From contig NZ_CANKUD010000012.1 of NCBI RefSeq assembly GCF_947486615.1, forward strand, positions 62,001 to 126,000: a DNA stretch of 64,000 bases. Reading direction: 5' to 3'. Position numbers and translations under genes: made by a program. This DNA comes from an uncultured Modestobacter sp. (GTDB taxonomy: Bacteria > Actinomycetota > Actinomycetes > Mycobacteriales > Geodermatophilaceae). How positions within the stretch are numbered: the first letter of the stretch is position 1; every line of letters starts with the position of its first letter. This document shows positions 42,065 to 51,075 of this stretch, piece after piece. The notes under the pieces are model-generated. The model was not told the origin of the DNA. It worked only from the letters and a program-made list of their open reading frames with translations, and made no database searches.

Positions 42065-42103
42065 TTGACATGCCGAAGGCCGACCGAGTAGAAAGCGCTT
42101 ACC
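42065..42103 (+). promoter_or_regulatory. Upstream promoter/operator unit of the transporter operon
   Basis: TTGACA (42065-42070), a 17-base spacer and GTAGAA (42088-42093) form a promoter. AGAAAGCGCTTACC (42090-42103), with an exact AAGCGCTT core, overlaps the -10 element. Confidence 0.82.
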
Positions 42104-42159
42104 CGGATGTGAGGCAGCGCACAAGCCTGCGAGGGGGTCCGGGTGCCCACGATCGACCG

Positions 42160-42198
42160 TTGACAAGCCCCCGTCGCGGAGACTAGAAAGCGCTTTCC
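42160..42198 (+). promoter_or_regulatory. Downstream promoter/operator unit of the transporter operon
   Basis: TTGACA (42160-42165), a 17-base spacer and CTAGAA (42183-42188) are followed by AGAAAGCGCTTTCC (42185-42198) overlapping the -10. GAAAGCGCTTTC is a perfect 12-bp palindrome. The unit repeats the architecture of the one 95 bases upstream. Confidence 0.85.
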
Positions 42199-42273
42199 GG
42201 GTGTGTGAGCCGTTGCACACCCGAGCCGACCGGACGAAGAGGTCCGACGAGCTTCACAGAGAGGTGAGAGCCC

Positions 42274-43239
42274 GTGTCGTCAACGCTCGACGTCTCGTCG
42301 CGCGAACGCCCGCACGACGAGGCTCCCCCGGGGAGGGGCCACGACGCGCCCCGCGCGACGAGGAAGAAGTCCGGTCGGCTCGCGCCGTACCTGTTCCTGG
42401 CGCCGTGGTTCGCCGGACTGCTGTTCATCACCGCCGGGCCGATCGCGGCCTCCGCGTACCTGTCCTTCACCGACTACAGCCTCATCGGTTCGCCGGAGTG
42501 GATCGGGCTGGACAACTTCGAGCGGATGTTCAACGACCCGCGCTTCTACCAGTCGTTGAAGGTCACGTTCATCTACGTCGTCGTGTCGGTCCCGCTGCAG
42601 CTCGCCTTTGCGCTCTTCCTGGCGATGGTCCTGGACCGCGGGCTCAAGGGCCTGGCGCTGTACCGGTCGGTCTACTACCTGCCGTCGCTGATCGGCGGCA
42701 GCGTCGCGATCGCCATCCTGTGGCGGCAGATCTTCGGGTCCGACGGGCTGCTCAACCAGGTCCTCCGGTTCATCGGGTTCGAGAACCCCCCGGGCTGGGT
42801 GTCCAACCCCGACTACGCGCTCGGCACGCTGATCGTCCTGAACGTGTGGACCTTCGGTGCACCGATGGTCATCTTCCTGGCCGGCCTGCGGCAGATCCCC
42901 ACGATGTACTACGAGGCGGCGTCCCTGGACGGCGCAGGGAAGGCCCGGCAGTTCTTCCAGGTCACCCTGCCGCTGCTCTCGCCGATCATCTTCTTCAACC
43001 TCGTGCTGCAGACGATCAACGCCTTCCAGACCTTCACGCAAGCGTTCATCGTCAGTGGCGGGACGGGTGGGCCGGCGGACTCGACGCTGTTCTACACGCT
43101 CTACCTCTACCAGCGCGGCTTCGGGAACTTCGACATGGGCTACGCGTCGGCGCTGGCCTGGTTCCTGCTGCTCATCGTCGGTGGGCTGACCGCGATCAAC
43201 TTCCTCGCATCGAAGTACTGGGTGTTCTATGGCGACTGA
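42274..43239 (+). CDS. CUT1 sugar ABC transporter permease (MalF-like)
   Basis: 321 residues. A basic hydrophilic N-terminus (1-35) is followed by six membrane helices starting with APYLFLAPWFAGLLF. The EAA loop EAASLDGAGKARQFFQVTLPLLSP couples to the ATPase. It forms the membrane channel with the next gene product. It is the first gene of the transporter operon behind two tandem LacI-controlled promoters, and its end overlaps the second permease by 11 bases. Confidence 0.94.
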   Translation: MSSTLDVSSRERPHDEAPPGRGHDAPRATRKKSGRLAPYLFLAPWFAGLLFITAGPIAASAYLSFTDYSLIGSPEWIGLDNFERMFNDPRFYQSLKVTFIYVVVSVPLQLAFALFLAMVLDRGLKGLALYRSVYYLPSLIGGSVAIAILWRQIFGSDGLLNQVLRFIGFENPPGWVSNPDYALGTLIVLNVWTFGAPMVIFLAGLRQIPTMYYEAASLDGAGKARQFFQVTLPLLSPIIFFNLVLQTINAFQTFTQAFIVSGGTGGPADSTLFYTLYLYQRGFGNFDMGYASALAWFLLLIVGGLTAINFLASKYWVFYGD

Positions 43240-44119
43240 CCTGACCGTGGCGCCCCCGGTGGCCGCCACGGAGAAGCTGCCCGACCGCAAGATCAAGCAG
43301 CGTCCGCGCTGGCTGGCGCACACCGTGCTCATCCTGGGCGCGCTGCTCATGCTCTACCCGCTGCTGTGGATGCTCTCGAGCTCGTTCAAGTTCACCGAGG
43401 ACATCTTCAGCCAGACCGGGCTGGTGCCCGAACGCGTCACCGGGTCCAACTACCCCGACGGCTGGACGGCACTGCCCCGCGACTTCGACCACTACATCTG
43501 GAACTCGCTGGTCATCGTCGTCGGTTCGATCATCGGGAACCTGCTCGCCTGTTCACTGGCCGCGTACGCGTTCGCGCGGCTGGAGTTCAAGTTCAAGAAG
43601 TTCTGGTTCGCGGTGATGCTCGGCACGATGATGCTGCCGATCCACGTGGTGATCGTCCCGCAGTACGTCCTGTTCTCCGAACTGGACTGGATCAACACCT
43701 ACTGGCCGCTGATCGTGCCGAAGCTGCTGGCCACCGACGGCTTCTTCATCTTCCTGATGGTGCAGTTCATCCGGGGCATCCCGACCGAACTGGACGAGGC
43801 CGCACGGATCGACGGCTGCGGGCACTTCGCCATCTTCTGGCGGATCGTCATCCCGCTGTCGGTGCCGGCCCTGGCCACCACGGCGATCTTCACCTTCATC
43901 TGGACCTGGAACGACTTCTTCAGCCAGCTGATCTTCCTGACCGACCCGGAGATGTACACCGTGCCGGTCGCCCTGCGGACCTTCGTCGACGCGACGAGCC
44001 AGACGCCGTGGGGTCCGGTCTTCGCCATGTCGATCGTCGCCCTGGCGCCGGTCTTCGGCTTCTTCCTCGCGGGCCAGCGATACCTCGTCCGAGGGATCGC
44101 CACCACGGGGCTCAAGTGA
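43229..44119 (+). CDS. CUT1 sugar ABC transporter permease (MalG-like)
   Basis: 296 residues with six membrane helices. The EAA loop is DEAARIDGCGHFAIFWRIVIPLSVPA and the C-terminus GQRYLVRGIATTGLK is typical of MalG-type permeases. It partners with the upstream permease to form the channel for a saccharide delivered by the lipoprotein encoded next. The gene overlaps its predecessor. Confidence 0.94.
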   Translation: MATDLTVAPPVAATEKLPDRKIKQRPRWLAHTVLILGALLMLYPLLWMLSSSFKFTEDIFSQTGLVPERVTGSNYPDGWTALPRDFDHYIWNSLVIVVGSIIGNLLACSLAAYAFARLEFKFKKFWFAVMLGTMMLPIHVVIVPQYVLFSELDWINTYWPLIVPKLLATDGFFIFLMVQFIRGIPTELDEAARIDGCGHFAIFWRIVIPLSVPALATTAIFTFIWTWNDFFSQLIFLTDPEMYTVPVALRTFVDATSQTPWGPVFAMSIVALAPVFGFFLAGQRYLVRGIATTGLK

Positions 44120-44148
44120 CGACACCCCTCAGCTCACGCATCACTTAC

Positions 44149-44156
44149 AAGGAGGT
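44149..44156 (+). promoter_or_regulatory. Full-consensus Shine-Dalgarno before the binding protein
   Basis: AAGGAGGT at 44149-44156 is a complete anti-16S match, 7 bases before GTG 44164. It fixes the start of the solute-binding protein and would favour its high expression relative to the permeases. Confidence 0.8.
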
Positions 44157-44163
44157 AAGGAAC

Positions 44164-45522
44164 GTGCACACGATCCGGACACAGAGGGCCCGCGCGCCCT
44201 GGCCCACCCGCCTGGGGGTGGCCGGCGGCGTCCTCGGACTGCTGCTGACCACCGCTGCCTGTGGCGGCGACGACGGCGGGGGAGCGGCCGCGGACGGCGG
44301 TACCACCCGCGAGGACGGGCCGGTCAGCATGCGCTTCTCCTGGTGGGGCAGCGACACCCGGCACGCGGCCACCCAGGAGCTGATCGACCTCTACGAGTCG
44401 CAGAACGAGGGCGTCACGATCGAGGGCGACTTCACCGGGTTCGCCGACTACTGGGACCGGCTGGCGACCAGCACCGCCGGCGGCCAGGCGCCCTGCCTCA
44501 TGCAGCAGGACACCCGGTACGTCCGCGAGTACGCCGACCGGAACGCGCTGCTGGACCTCACGCCCTACATCGAGGACGGCACGATCGACACCAGCGACCT
44601 GGACGAGAACGTCGCCGAGACCGGTGCGGTGGAGGACGCGACCTACGCCATCCCCACCGGTGTCAACGCCTTCTCCGTGGTCATCGACCCGCAGGCCTAC
44701 GAGGCTGCCGGGGTGCCGGTGCCCGACGGCTCCAGCTGGACCTGGGACGAGATGGTCGAGACGGCTGCGCAGGTCACCCAGGCCAGCGGCGGTCAGGTGT
44801 ACGGCATGCAGGCCATGGGCCTCAACGGTGGTGACACCAACTTCGAGGTCTACGCCCGCGAGCAGGGTGAGGCGCTGTTCGACGAGAACGGCGAGATCGG
44901 GTTCACCCAGGACACCCTGGTCGACTGGTGGAACATCGAGAAGGAGGCGTCGGAGACCGGCGCCGAGCCGCCGCCCTCCACCACCGTCGAGGTGTTCAAC
45001 GGCGGTGTCGACCAGGCGCTGGTCGCCACCGGCCGGGGTGCCTCGGGCTTCTGGTGGACCAACGAGCTGCCGGCGCTCACCGCCGGCGCCGGCCGGGACC
45101 TCCAGTTCCTCCAGTTCCCCTCCGCCGAAGGGAACGGGGAGACCGGCATGTACCTGAAGCCGGCCATGTTCTGGGCGATCAGCAGCGACTGCGAGAGCCC
45201 GCAGGAGGCGGCCATGTTCCTCGACTGGCTGATCAACTCCGAGGAGGCCGTGGAGATCATCAAGGCCGACCGTGGCCTGCCGGTCAACACCGAGCTGCGC
45301 GACCAGATCGCCCCGACGCTGGACGACGCCGGCCAGGCCGCGGTCGCCTTCGTCGAGGAGATCACCCCCGACCTGCAGGAGCCGCCGGCGCTGCCCCCGC
45401 AGGGCGCCGGTGAGGTGCAGGCGATCCTGCAGCGCTACACCGAGCAGATCCTGTTCGACCAGATCTCGGTGGAGGACGCCGCCGAGCAGTTCATGACCGA
45501 GGTCGAGTCGGCCATCGCGTGA
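44164..45522 (+). CDS. Sugar ABC transporter solute-binding lipoprotein
   Basis: 452 residues from GTG 44164. The lipobox LLTTAAC lipidates Cys33. The mature protein is a family 1 (MalE-like) binding protein: MRFSWWGSDTRHAATQELIDLYE, the central WDEMVETAAQVTQ and late SEEAVEIIKADRGLPVN. Aromatic residues in WWGSD and GFWWTNE are likely sugar-stacking contacts. It captures the saccharide outside the membrane for the CUT1 permeases. A stem-loop directly downstream may protect this part of the mRNA. Confidence 0.93.
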   Translation: MHTIRTQRARAPWPTRLGVAGGVLGLLLTTAACGGDDGGGAAADGGTTREDGPVSMRFSWWGSDTRHAATQELIDLYESQNEGVTIEGDFTGFADYWDRLATSTAGGQAPCLMQQDTRYVREYADRNALLDLTPYIEDGTIDTSDLDENVAETGAVEDATYAIPTGVNAFSVVIDPQAYEAAGVPVPDGSSWTWDEMVETAAQVTQASGGQVYGMQAMGLNGGDTNFEVYAREQGEALFDENGEIGFTQDTLVDWWNIEKEASETGAEPPPSTTVEVFNGGVDQALVATGRGASGFWWTNELPALTAGAGRDLQFLQFPSAEGNGETGMYLKPAMFWAISSDCESPQEAAMFLDWLINSEEAVEIIKADRGLPVNTELRDQIAPTLDDAGQAAVAFVEEITPDLQEPPALPPQGAGEVQAILQRYTEQILFDQISVEDAAEQFMTEVESAIA

Positions 45523-45527
45523 CCGTC

Positions 45528-45564
45528 GGCCAGGGGGCGACCGGCCATCGGCCGCCCCCTGGCC
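45528..45564 (+). terminator. Intercistronic stem-loop after the binding-protein gene
   Basis: Arms 45528-45539 and 45553-45564 form a perfect 12-bp stem with a 13-base loop. It sits between the binding-protein stop and the next GTG (45605). Such hairpins in transporter operons usually act as partial terminators or mRNA stabilisers, giving excess binding protein over downstream enzymes. Confidence 0.55.
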
Positions 45565-45604
45565 GCCCTTCCCCACCCCCGTGCTGCACCGCCGAGAGGG
45601 AGAC

Positions 45605-47017
45605 GTGACCACCATCGACCCGACCCCGGCGCCGCGTCGCTACGCGATCGTCGGCACCGGCCACCGCGCCGAGATGTACGTCGCCGCGCTGCTGGGCTCG
45701 CACGCCGACGTCGGCGAGCTGGTCGCCCTCTGCGACCCGAACACCACCCGGATGGCGTACTACCAGCGCCAGTTCGCTGCCGCCCACCCCGGCGCCGCCC
45801 CGCTGCCGGCCTATGCGCCGCAGGACCTGGACCTGATGCTCGAGCGCGAGCGGCCGGACACCGTCATCGTCGCCAGCGTCGACCACACGCACGCCGAGCA
45901 CATCTCCCGGGCGCTGCGCGCCGGGTACGACGTGATCACCGAGAAGCCGCTCACCACCGACGCCGCCGGCTGCCGCACCATCGCCGACGCCGTCGCCGAC
46001 AGCGGCCGGGACCTCGTGGTCACCTTCAACTACCGTTACTCGCCGCGGAACACCGCCGTCCGCCGGCTCATCGCCGAGGGCGCCATCGGCACCGTCACCT
46101 CCGTGCACTTCGAGTGGGTGCTGGACTCCGTGCACGGCGCCGACTACTTCCGCCGCTGGCACCGGGACAAGTCGCTGTCCGGTGGGCTGTTCGTGCACAA
46201 GGCCACCCACCACTTCGACCTGGTCAACTGGTGGGTCGGCGGCGTCCCGGAGACCGTCTTCGCCCTGGGCGACCTGCGGTTCTACGGCGACGCCAACGCG
46301 AAGGAGCGCGGCCTGGGCGAGCGCCCGGCCCGCAGCCACGGCGCCCCGGACGCCGGCGGCGACCCGTTCGCCCTCGACCTGGCCGGCAACGACCGGCTGC
46401 GCCAGCTGTACCTGGACGCGGAGGCCGAGGACGGCTACATCCGCGACCAGGACGTGTTCTCCCCGGGCATCACCATCGAGGACAACATGGCGCTGCTCAT
46501 GCAGTACGCCGGCGGCCCGATGCTCAGCTACTCGCTCAACGCCCACGGCCCGTGGGAGGGCTACCGGGTGAGCATCAACGGCACCGAGGGCCGGATCGAG
46601 CTCTCGGTCGTCGAGCGGGCCGCGGTGCTCGCCGCGGACGGCGTGATCGGCGGGTTCGGCGTGGCCGTCGACCCCAGCGCCACCCCCGAGGAGGTCCAGG
46701 CGGCGTCCGGCGTCCGCGCCGAGGGCTCCGAACTGGTGCTGCAGCGACGCTGGGAGACCGCCCAGCGCATCGACGTCCCGGAGGGGCCCGGGGCGCACGG
46801 CGGCGGCGACGCGCTGCTGCTGGACGACCTGTTCCGCCCCGGTACCCGCCCCGACCCGCTCGGCCAGGCGGCCGGCTGGCTCGACGGCGTCCGCAGCGTG
46901 CTGGTCGGCGCGGCGGCCAACCAGTCCCTCACCACCGGCCAGGTCGTGCACCTGACCGACTTCGGCATCCCGCTGCGTCCTGCGTCGGCAGCGGCTTCCG
47001 CCGGGAGCACCCGATGA
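45605..47017 (+). CDS. Gfo/Idh/MocA-family oxidoreductase (long form)
   Basis: 470 residues from GTG 45605 after GAGAGGGAG. The Rossmann turn is RYAIVGTGHRAEMYVAAL and the family Lys lies in ITEKPLTTDAAG. The substrate domain carries GGLFVHKATHHFDLVNWWVGG, with histidines where this family places its catalytic base. It is about 100 residues longer than usual, with an insertion around 225-290 (DANAKERGLGERPARS...). It probably oxidises a hydroxyl of the imported saccharide using NAD(P). It is the first of six enzyme genes joined by ATGA/GTGA overlaps. Confidence 0.88.
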   Translation: MTTIDPTPAPRRYAIVGTGHRAEMYVAALLGSHADVGELVALCDPNTTRMAYYQRQFAAAHPGAAPLPAYAPQDLDLMLERERPDTVIVASVDHTHAEHISRALRAGYDVITEKPLTTDAAGCRTIADAVADSGRDLVVTFNYRYSPRNTAVRRLIAEGAIGTVTSVHFEWVLDSVHGADYFRRWHRDKSLSGGLFVHKATHHFDLVNWWVGGVPETVFALGDLRFYGDANAKERGLGERPARSHGAPDAGGDPFALDLAGNDRLRQLYLDAEAEDGYIRDQDVFSPGITIEDNMALLMQYAGGPMLSYSLNAHGPWEGYRVSINGTEGRIELSVVERAAVLAADGVIGGFGVAVDPSATPEEVQAASGVRAEGSELVLQRRWETAQRIDVPEGPGAHGGGDALLLDDLFRPGTRPDPLGQAAGWLDGVRSVLVGAAANQSLTTGQVVHLTDFGIPLRPASAAASAGSTR

Positions 47018-48195
47018 CCACCACACCCGCCTCGGAGGCAAGCACCGTGTCCAGCTCGATCGGCATCATCATGAACGGCGTCACCGGCCGGATGGGCTAC
47101 CGCCAGCACCTGGTCCGCTCCATCCTCGCCATCCGGGACGCCGGCGGGCTGGAGCTCGCCGACGGCCGCCGGGTGGTGCCCGAGCCGATCCTGGTGGGGC
47201 GCAACGAGCGCAAGCTGGCCGAGCTGGCCGCCCTGCACGGCGTGGAGCGGTGGACCACCGACCTGGACGAGGCGCTGCGGGACGACTCCGCACCGATCTA
47301 CTTCGACGCCCAGGTGACCCAGGCGCGGGAGAAGTCGATCAAGGCTGCCATTGCCGCGGGCAAGCACATCTACACCGAGAAGCCGACCTCGGAGTCGCTC
47401 GAGGGCGCCCTGGAGCTGGCCCGGCTGGCCGCCGAGGCCGGGGTCAAGAACGGCGTCGTGCACGACAAGCTGTACCTGCCGGGCCTGGTGAAGCTGAAGC
47501 GCCTGATCGACGGCGGCTTCTTCGGCCAGATCCTGTCGGTGCGCGGCGAGTTCGGCTACTGGGTGTTCGAGGGCGACTGGCAGGAGGCCCAGCGGCCCAG
47601 CTGGAACTACCGCAAGGAGGACGGCGGCGGGATCGTCGTGGACATGTTCTGCCACTGGTCCTACGTGCTGGAGAACCTCTTCGGCCGGCCGGCGGCGGTC
47701 ACCGCCAAGGCGGTCACGCACATCCCGACCCGGATCGACGAGCACGGGCAGTCCTACGCGGCCACCGCCGACGACGCCGCCTACGGCATCTTCGAGCTGC
47801 CCGGCGGCGTGATCGCGCAGATCAACTCCTCCTGGGCGGTGCGGGTCTACCGCGACGAGCTGGTGGAGTTCCAGGTGGACGGCACCGAGGGCAGCGCCGT
47901 GGCCGGGCTGCGCGAGTGCAAGGTCCAGCACCGGGCGACCACCCCGAAGCCGGTCTGGAACCCCGACCTGCCGGTGACCGAGCGGTTCCGCGACCAGTGG
48001 CAGGTCGTGCCGGACAACGCCGACCTGGACAACGGCTTCCGCGCCCAGTGGGAGCAGTTCCTCCGCCACGTGCTCGAGGACGCCCCGCACCCCTACGACT
48101 TCCTCGCCGGCGCCCGCGGCGTGCAGGTCGCCGAGCTGGGGCTGCAGTCCTCCGCAGAGGGCCGCCGGATCGAGATCCCGGAGGTGTCGGTGTGA
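47014..48195 (+). CDS. Gfo/Idh/MocA-family oxidoreductase
   Basis: 393 residues from ATG 47014, overlapping the previous stop. The nucleotide-binding turn is atypical (IIMNGVTGRMGYRQHL), resembling dihydrodipicolinate reductase-like variants. TEKPTSESLEGALEL holds the family Lys. The substrate domain contains VVHDKLYLPGLVKLK and GGGIVVDMFCHWSYVLENLFG with the conserved His. A second oxidoreductase of this type in one pathway suggests an oxidation-reduction pair, for example temporary 3-keto formation on the sugar ring. That mechanism is inference. Confidence 0.87.
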   Translation: MTTTPASEASTVSSSIGIIMNGVTGRMGYRQHLVRSILAIRDAGGLELADGRRVVPEPILVGRNERKLAELAALHGVERWTTDLDEALRDDSAPIYFDAQVTQAREKSIKAAIAAGKHIYTEKPTSESLEGALELARLAAEAGVKNGVVHDKLYLPGLVKLKRLIDGGFFGQILSVRGEFGYWVFEGDWQEAQRPSWNYRKEDGGGIVVDMFCHWSYVLENLFGRPAAVTAKAVTHIPTRIDEHGQSYAATADDAAYGIFELPGGVIAQINSSWAVRVYRDELVEFQVDGTEGSAVAGLRECKVQHRATTPKPVWNPDLPVTERFRDQWQVVPDNADLDNGFRAQWEQFLRHVLEDAPHPYDFLAGARGVQVAELGLQSSAEGRRIEIPEVSV

Positions 48196-49358
48196 CCGGG
48201 CCGACCGTTCGGCTGCCCCGGTCCGACGGCACGGTCGGCGAGCACCGGCTCGGCCGGCCCGGCGACTTCACCCGCCCCGACGGCCCGCTGACCAGCCGCA
48301 CCGCGTACGCCGCGGCGCACGTGGTCGCCGACCCGCTCGGCGACAACACCCCCGGCGCACCGGTGGACGTCGACTGGGAGGCGACCCTCGCCTTCCGCCG
48401 GCACCTGTGGTCCTACGGCCTCGGCGTCGCCGACGCCATGGACACCGCCCAGCGCGGCATGGGCATGCCCTGGAGCACCACCGCCGAGCTGATCCGCCGC
48501 TCGGCCGCCGAGGCCCGGGCCTGCGGTGGGCTGCTCGCCTGCGGCGCCGGCACCGACCAGGCGCCGGCCGACCTGGCCAGCACCGACGAGGTGCTGGCCG
48601 CCTACCTCGAGCAGATCGAGGTGGTCGAGGACGCCGGCGCGACCGTGATCCTGATGGCCAGCCGGCAGCTCGCCCGGGTCGCCCGCAGCCCGGAGGACTA
48701 CGCCAAGGTCTACGCCCGGCTGCTGGAGCAGGTGTCCCGGCCGGTGGTCCTGCACTGGCTCGGGCCCATGTTCGACCCCGCGCTGGCCGGCTACTGGGGC
48801 TCGGCACAGCTCACCGAGGCCACCGACACGGTGCTGCAGGTGATCGCCGACCACAGCGCCAAGGTCGACGGCATCAAGGTCTCCATGCTCGACGAGGCGC
48901 ACGAGGTCGACATGCGCCGCCGGCTGCCCGCCGGCGTCCGGCTCTACACCGGCGACGACTTCAACTACCCGTCCCTGGTGCGCGGGGACGGCGAGTCGTA
49001 CTCGCACGCCCTGTTGGGCATCTTCGACGCGATCGCCCCGGCCGCGTCCACCGCCCTGCAGGCGCTGGACCGTGGTGACGTCGCCGCCTACGACCGGCTG
49101 CTCGAGCCGACGGTGGCGCTGTCCCGGCACCTGTTCGGCACGCCGACGTACTACTACAAGACCGGCATCGTCTTCCTGGCCTGGCTGGCCGGCCACCAGC
49201 CCGGCTTCCGGATGGTCGGCGGGCTGGAGAGCTCGCGCAGCCCCCAGCACCTGGCCGAGGTGTTCCGGCTGGCCGACGCGGCCGGGCTGCTGCCCGACCC
49301 GGAGCTGGCCGCCGGCCGGATGCGCACCTACCTGCAGACCGTGGGGATCGAACAGTGA
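48192..49358 (+). CDS. DUF993, DapA-like aldolase/lyase family protein
   Basis: 388 residues from GTG 48192 (GTGA overlap). Matches the DUF993 branch of the dihydrodipicolinate synthase superfamily: a TIM barrel in which SAKVDGIKVSML places Lys229 at the Schiff-base position of DapA-type aldolases. The block RLYTGDDFNYPSLVRGDGESYSHALLGIFDAIAP follows. Such enzymes cleave or form 2-keto-3-deoxy sugar acids. Placed with an enolase-superfamily dehydratase, it is the natural aldolase for the product of that dehydratase. The family is experimentally uncharacterised to my knowledge. Confidence 0.82.
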   Translation: MTGPTVRLPRSDGTVGEHRLGRPGDFTRPDGPLTSRTAYAAAHVVADPLGDNTPGAPVDVDWEATLAFRRHLWSYGLGVADAMDTAQRGMGMPWSTTAELIRRSAAEARACGGLLACGAGTDQAPADLASTDEVLAAYLEQIEVVEDAGATVILMASRQLARVARSPEDYAKVYARLLEQVSRPVVLHWLGPMFDPALAGYWGSAQLTEATDTVLQVIADHSAKVDGIKVSMLDEAHEVDMRRRLPAGVRLYTGDDFNYPSLVRGDGESYSHALLGIFDAIAPAASTALQALDRGDVAAYDRLLEPTVALSRHLFGTPTYYYKTGIVFLAWLAGHQPGFRMVGGLESSRSPQHLAEVFRLADAAGLLPDPELAAGRMRTYLQTVGIEQ

Positions 49359-50194
49359 GCGGCGATCCGCGGCTCGCGCGGCTGTCGATCAACCACAAGA
49401 CGGTCGAGGGCTGGTCGATGCCCGACTTCGTCGACGGGGTGGCCGCCGCCGGGCTGTCCGCGCTGGGCACCTGGCGCGAGCCGGTCGCCGAGTTCGGCCT
49501 GGAGCGCTCGGCGAAGCTCATCCGGGACGCCGGTCTGCGGGTGACCTCGCACTGCCGTGGTGGGTTCCTGACCGCGACCGACCCGGCCGCCCGGGCCGCG
49601 GCGCTCGAGGACAACCGCCGCGCGATCGACGAGACCGCCACGCTGGGCGCCGAGTCGCTGGTGATGGTGGTCGGCGGGCTCCCTGCGGGCTCCCGTGACC
49701 TGGCCGGTGCCCGCGAGCGGGTGGCCGAGGCGCTGGCCGAGCTCGCGCCCTACGCCGGCGAGCGCGGGGTGCGGCTCTCCCTGGAGGCGCTGCACCCGAT
49801 GTACTGCGCCGACCGGGCCGTGCTCTCCACCCTCGCCCAGGCCCTCGACCTGGCCGCGCCCTTCCCGTCGGCGCAGGTCGGCGTGGTCGTCGACACCTTC
49901 CACCTGTGGTGGGACCCGGAGGTCTGGGCCTCGATCGCCCGCGCGGGCGACCGGATTGCCTCCTTCCAGGTCTGCGACTTCCTGATGCCGATCCCGGCCG
50001 ACGCGCTGATGGCCCGCGGGTACATGGGCGACGGCGTGATCGACTTCCCGCCGTTCGTCGCCGCGGTCGAGGCCGCGGGCTGGACCGGGGACGTCGAGGT
50101 GGAGATCTTCAACGCCGACGTCTGGGCCCAGCCGAAGGCGGAGGTCGTGGAGACGGTGAAGCAGCGCTACCTCGACGTGGTGGTGCCCGCATGA
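49355..50194 (+). CDS. Sugar phosphate isomerase/epimerase-like TIM barrel
   Basis: 279 residues from GTG 49355. AP endonuclease 2/xylose isomerase-like fold: LARLSINHKTVEGWSMPDFVDGVAAAGLSALGTW, VRLSLEALHPMY with Glu as metal ligand, VVDTFHLWWDP with Asp and His, and VEVEIFNAD with the last Glu. These give the E-D/H-E metal site of tagatose-epimerase and hydroxypyruvate-isomerase-like enzymes. It would epimerise or isomerise a keto-sugar or keto-acid intermediate, often after oxidation by Gfo/Idh/MocA enzymes. It overlaps both neighbours. Confidence 0.87.
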   Translation: MSGDPRLARLSINHKTVEGWSMPDFVDGVAAAGLSALGTWREPVAEFGLERSAKLIRDAGLRVTSHCRGGFLTATDPAARAAALEDNRRAIDETATLGAESLVMVVGGLPAGSRDLAGARERVAEALAELAPYAGERGVRLSLEALHPMYCADRAVLSTLAQALDLAAPFPSAQVGVVVDTFHLWWDPEVWASIARAGDRIASFQVCDFLMPIPADALMARGYMGDGVIDFPPFVAAVEAAGWTGDVEVEIFNADVWAQPKAEVVETVKQRYLDVVVPA

Positions 50195-51075
50195 GGGTGC
50201 TGGTCACCGGGGGTGCCGGTCGCCTGGGCCGCAGCGTCGTCGACGGGCTGGCCGACGCCGGCCACGAGGTGATCTCGGTCGACGTGACCGCGGCGCCGCT
50301 GGAGAAGGCCGCCGCGACGTTCCCGGCCGACCTGACCGACCTCGGACAGGCCTACGGGGTGATGGCCCGGTACCGGCCGGACGCCGTCGTCCACCTGGCC
50401 GCGATCGCCGTCCCGTTCAGCCGGCCCGAGTCGGTCATCCACGCCACCAACAGCGCGCTGGCCTACAACGTGCTGCAGGCGTCGATCGACCTCGGCGTCG
50501 GCACGGTGGTGACCGCCAGCAGCCCCACCGTCATGGGCTACGGCAGCCCCGCCGGGTGGACGCCGCGGTACCTCCCGCTGGACGAGGACCACCCGCCGCG
50601 GCCGTGGAACGCCTACGGGCTGTCCAAGCTCGCCGCCGAGCAGACCATGCAGATGTTCGCCGCCCAGTACGGCGACCGGGTGCGGCTGGCGGCGTTCCGG
50701 CCGTGCTTCGTGATCGCGCCGGAGGAGTGGGCAGGCGCCCCGACCCAGCAGGGGCACACCGTGCGCGAGCGGATCGCCGACCCCCGGTACGGCGGGGTCA
50801 CGCTGTTCAACTACGTGGACGCCCGGGACTGCGCGGACTTCCTGGACACGCTGCTGCGCAAGGCGGGCGAGGTGCCCAACGGCGAGGTGTACTTCGTCGG
50901 CGCCCAGGACGCGCTGGCCGATGCGCCGCTGGCCGAGCTGCTGCCCGAGTTCTCCGGGGTCGCGCCCGAGCTGGCCGCCGGGCTGACCGGCACCAGCCCG
51001 GCGTTCAGCAGCGCCAAGGCGGAGCGCCTGCTGGGCTGGACGGCGTCCCGCAGCTGGCGGACCGAGCTGCGATGA
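50191..51075 (+). CDS. NAD-dependent epimerase/dehydratase-family SDR (uronate dehydrogenase-like)
   Basis: 294 residues from ATG 50191. Extended SDR: MRVLVTGGAGRLGRSVVDGLADAG at the N-terminus, HLAAIAVP, TASSPTVMGYG and the active-site YGLSKLAAEQ (YxxxK). Size and the HLAAI/YGLSK arrangement resemble uronate dehydrogenases, which oxidise galacturonate or glucuronate to the aldarolactone, as well as sugar-nucleotide epimerases. In a pectin-linked operon the former is attractive but not proven. It is followed by the enolase-superfamily gene with an ATGA overlap. Confidence 0.83.
   Translation: MRVLVTGGAGRLGRSVVDGLADAGHEVISVDVTAAPLEKAAATFPADLTDLGQAYGVMARYRPDAVVHLAAIAVPFSRPESVIHATNSALAYNVLQASIDLGVGTVVTASSPTVMGYGSPAGWTPRYLPLDEDHPPRPWNAYGLSKLAAEQTMQMFAAQYGDRVRLAAFRPCFVIAPEEWAGAPTQQGHTVRERIADPRYGGVTLFNYVDARDCADFLDTLLRKAGEVPNGEVYFVGAQDALADAPLAELLPEFSGVAPELAAGLTGTSPAFSSAKAERLLGWTASRSWRTELR

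Larger units (their letters stand above)
41857..42273. other. 417-bp divergent control region of the saccharide regulon
   Basis: This region contains no gene. It carries one operator for the minus-strand operon and two tandem promoter/operator units for the transporter operon (listed separately). An 8-bp hairpin (42198-42205 with 42216-42223) lies in the leader just after the last operator. Confidence 0.8.
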
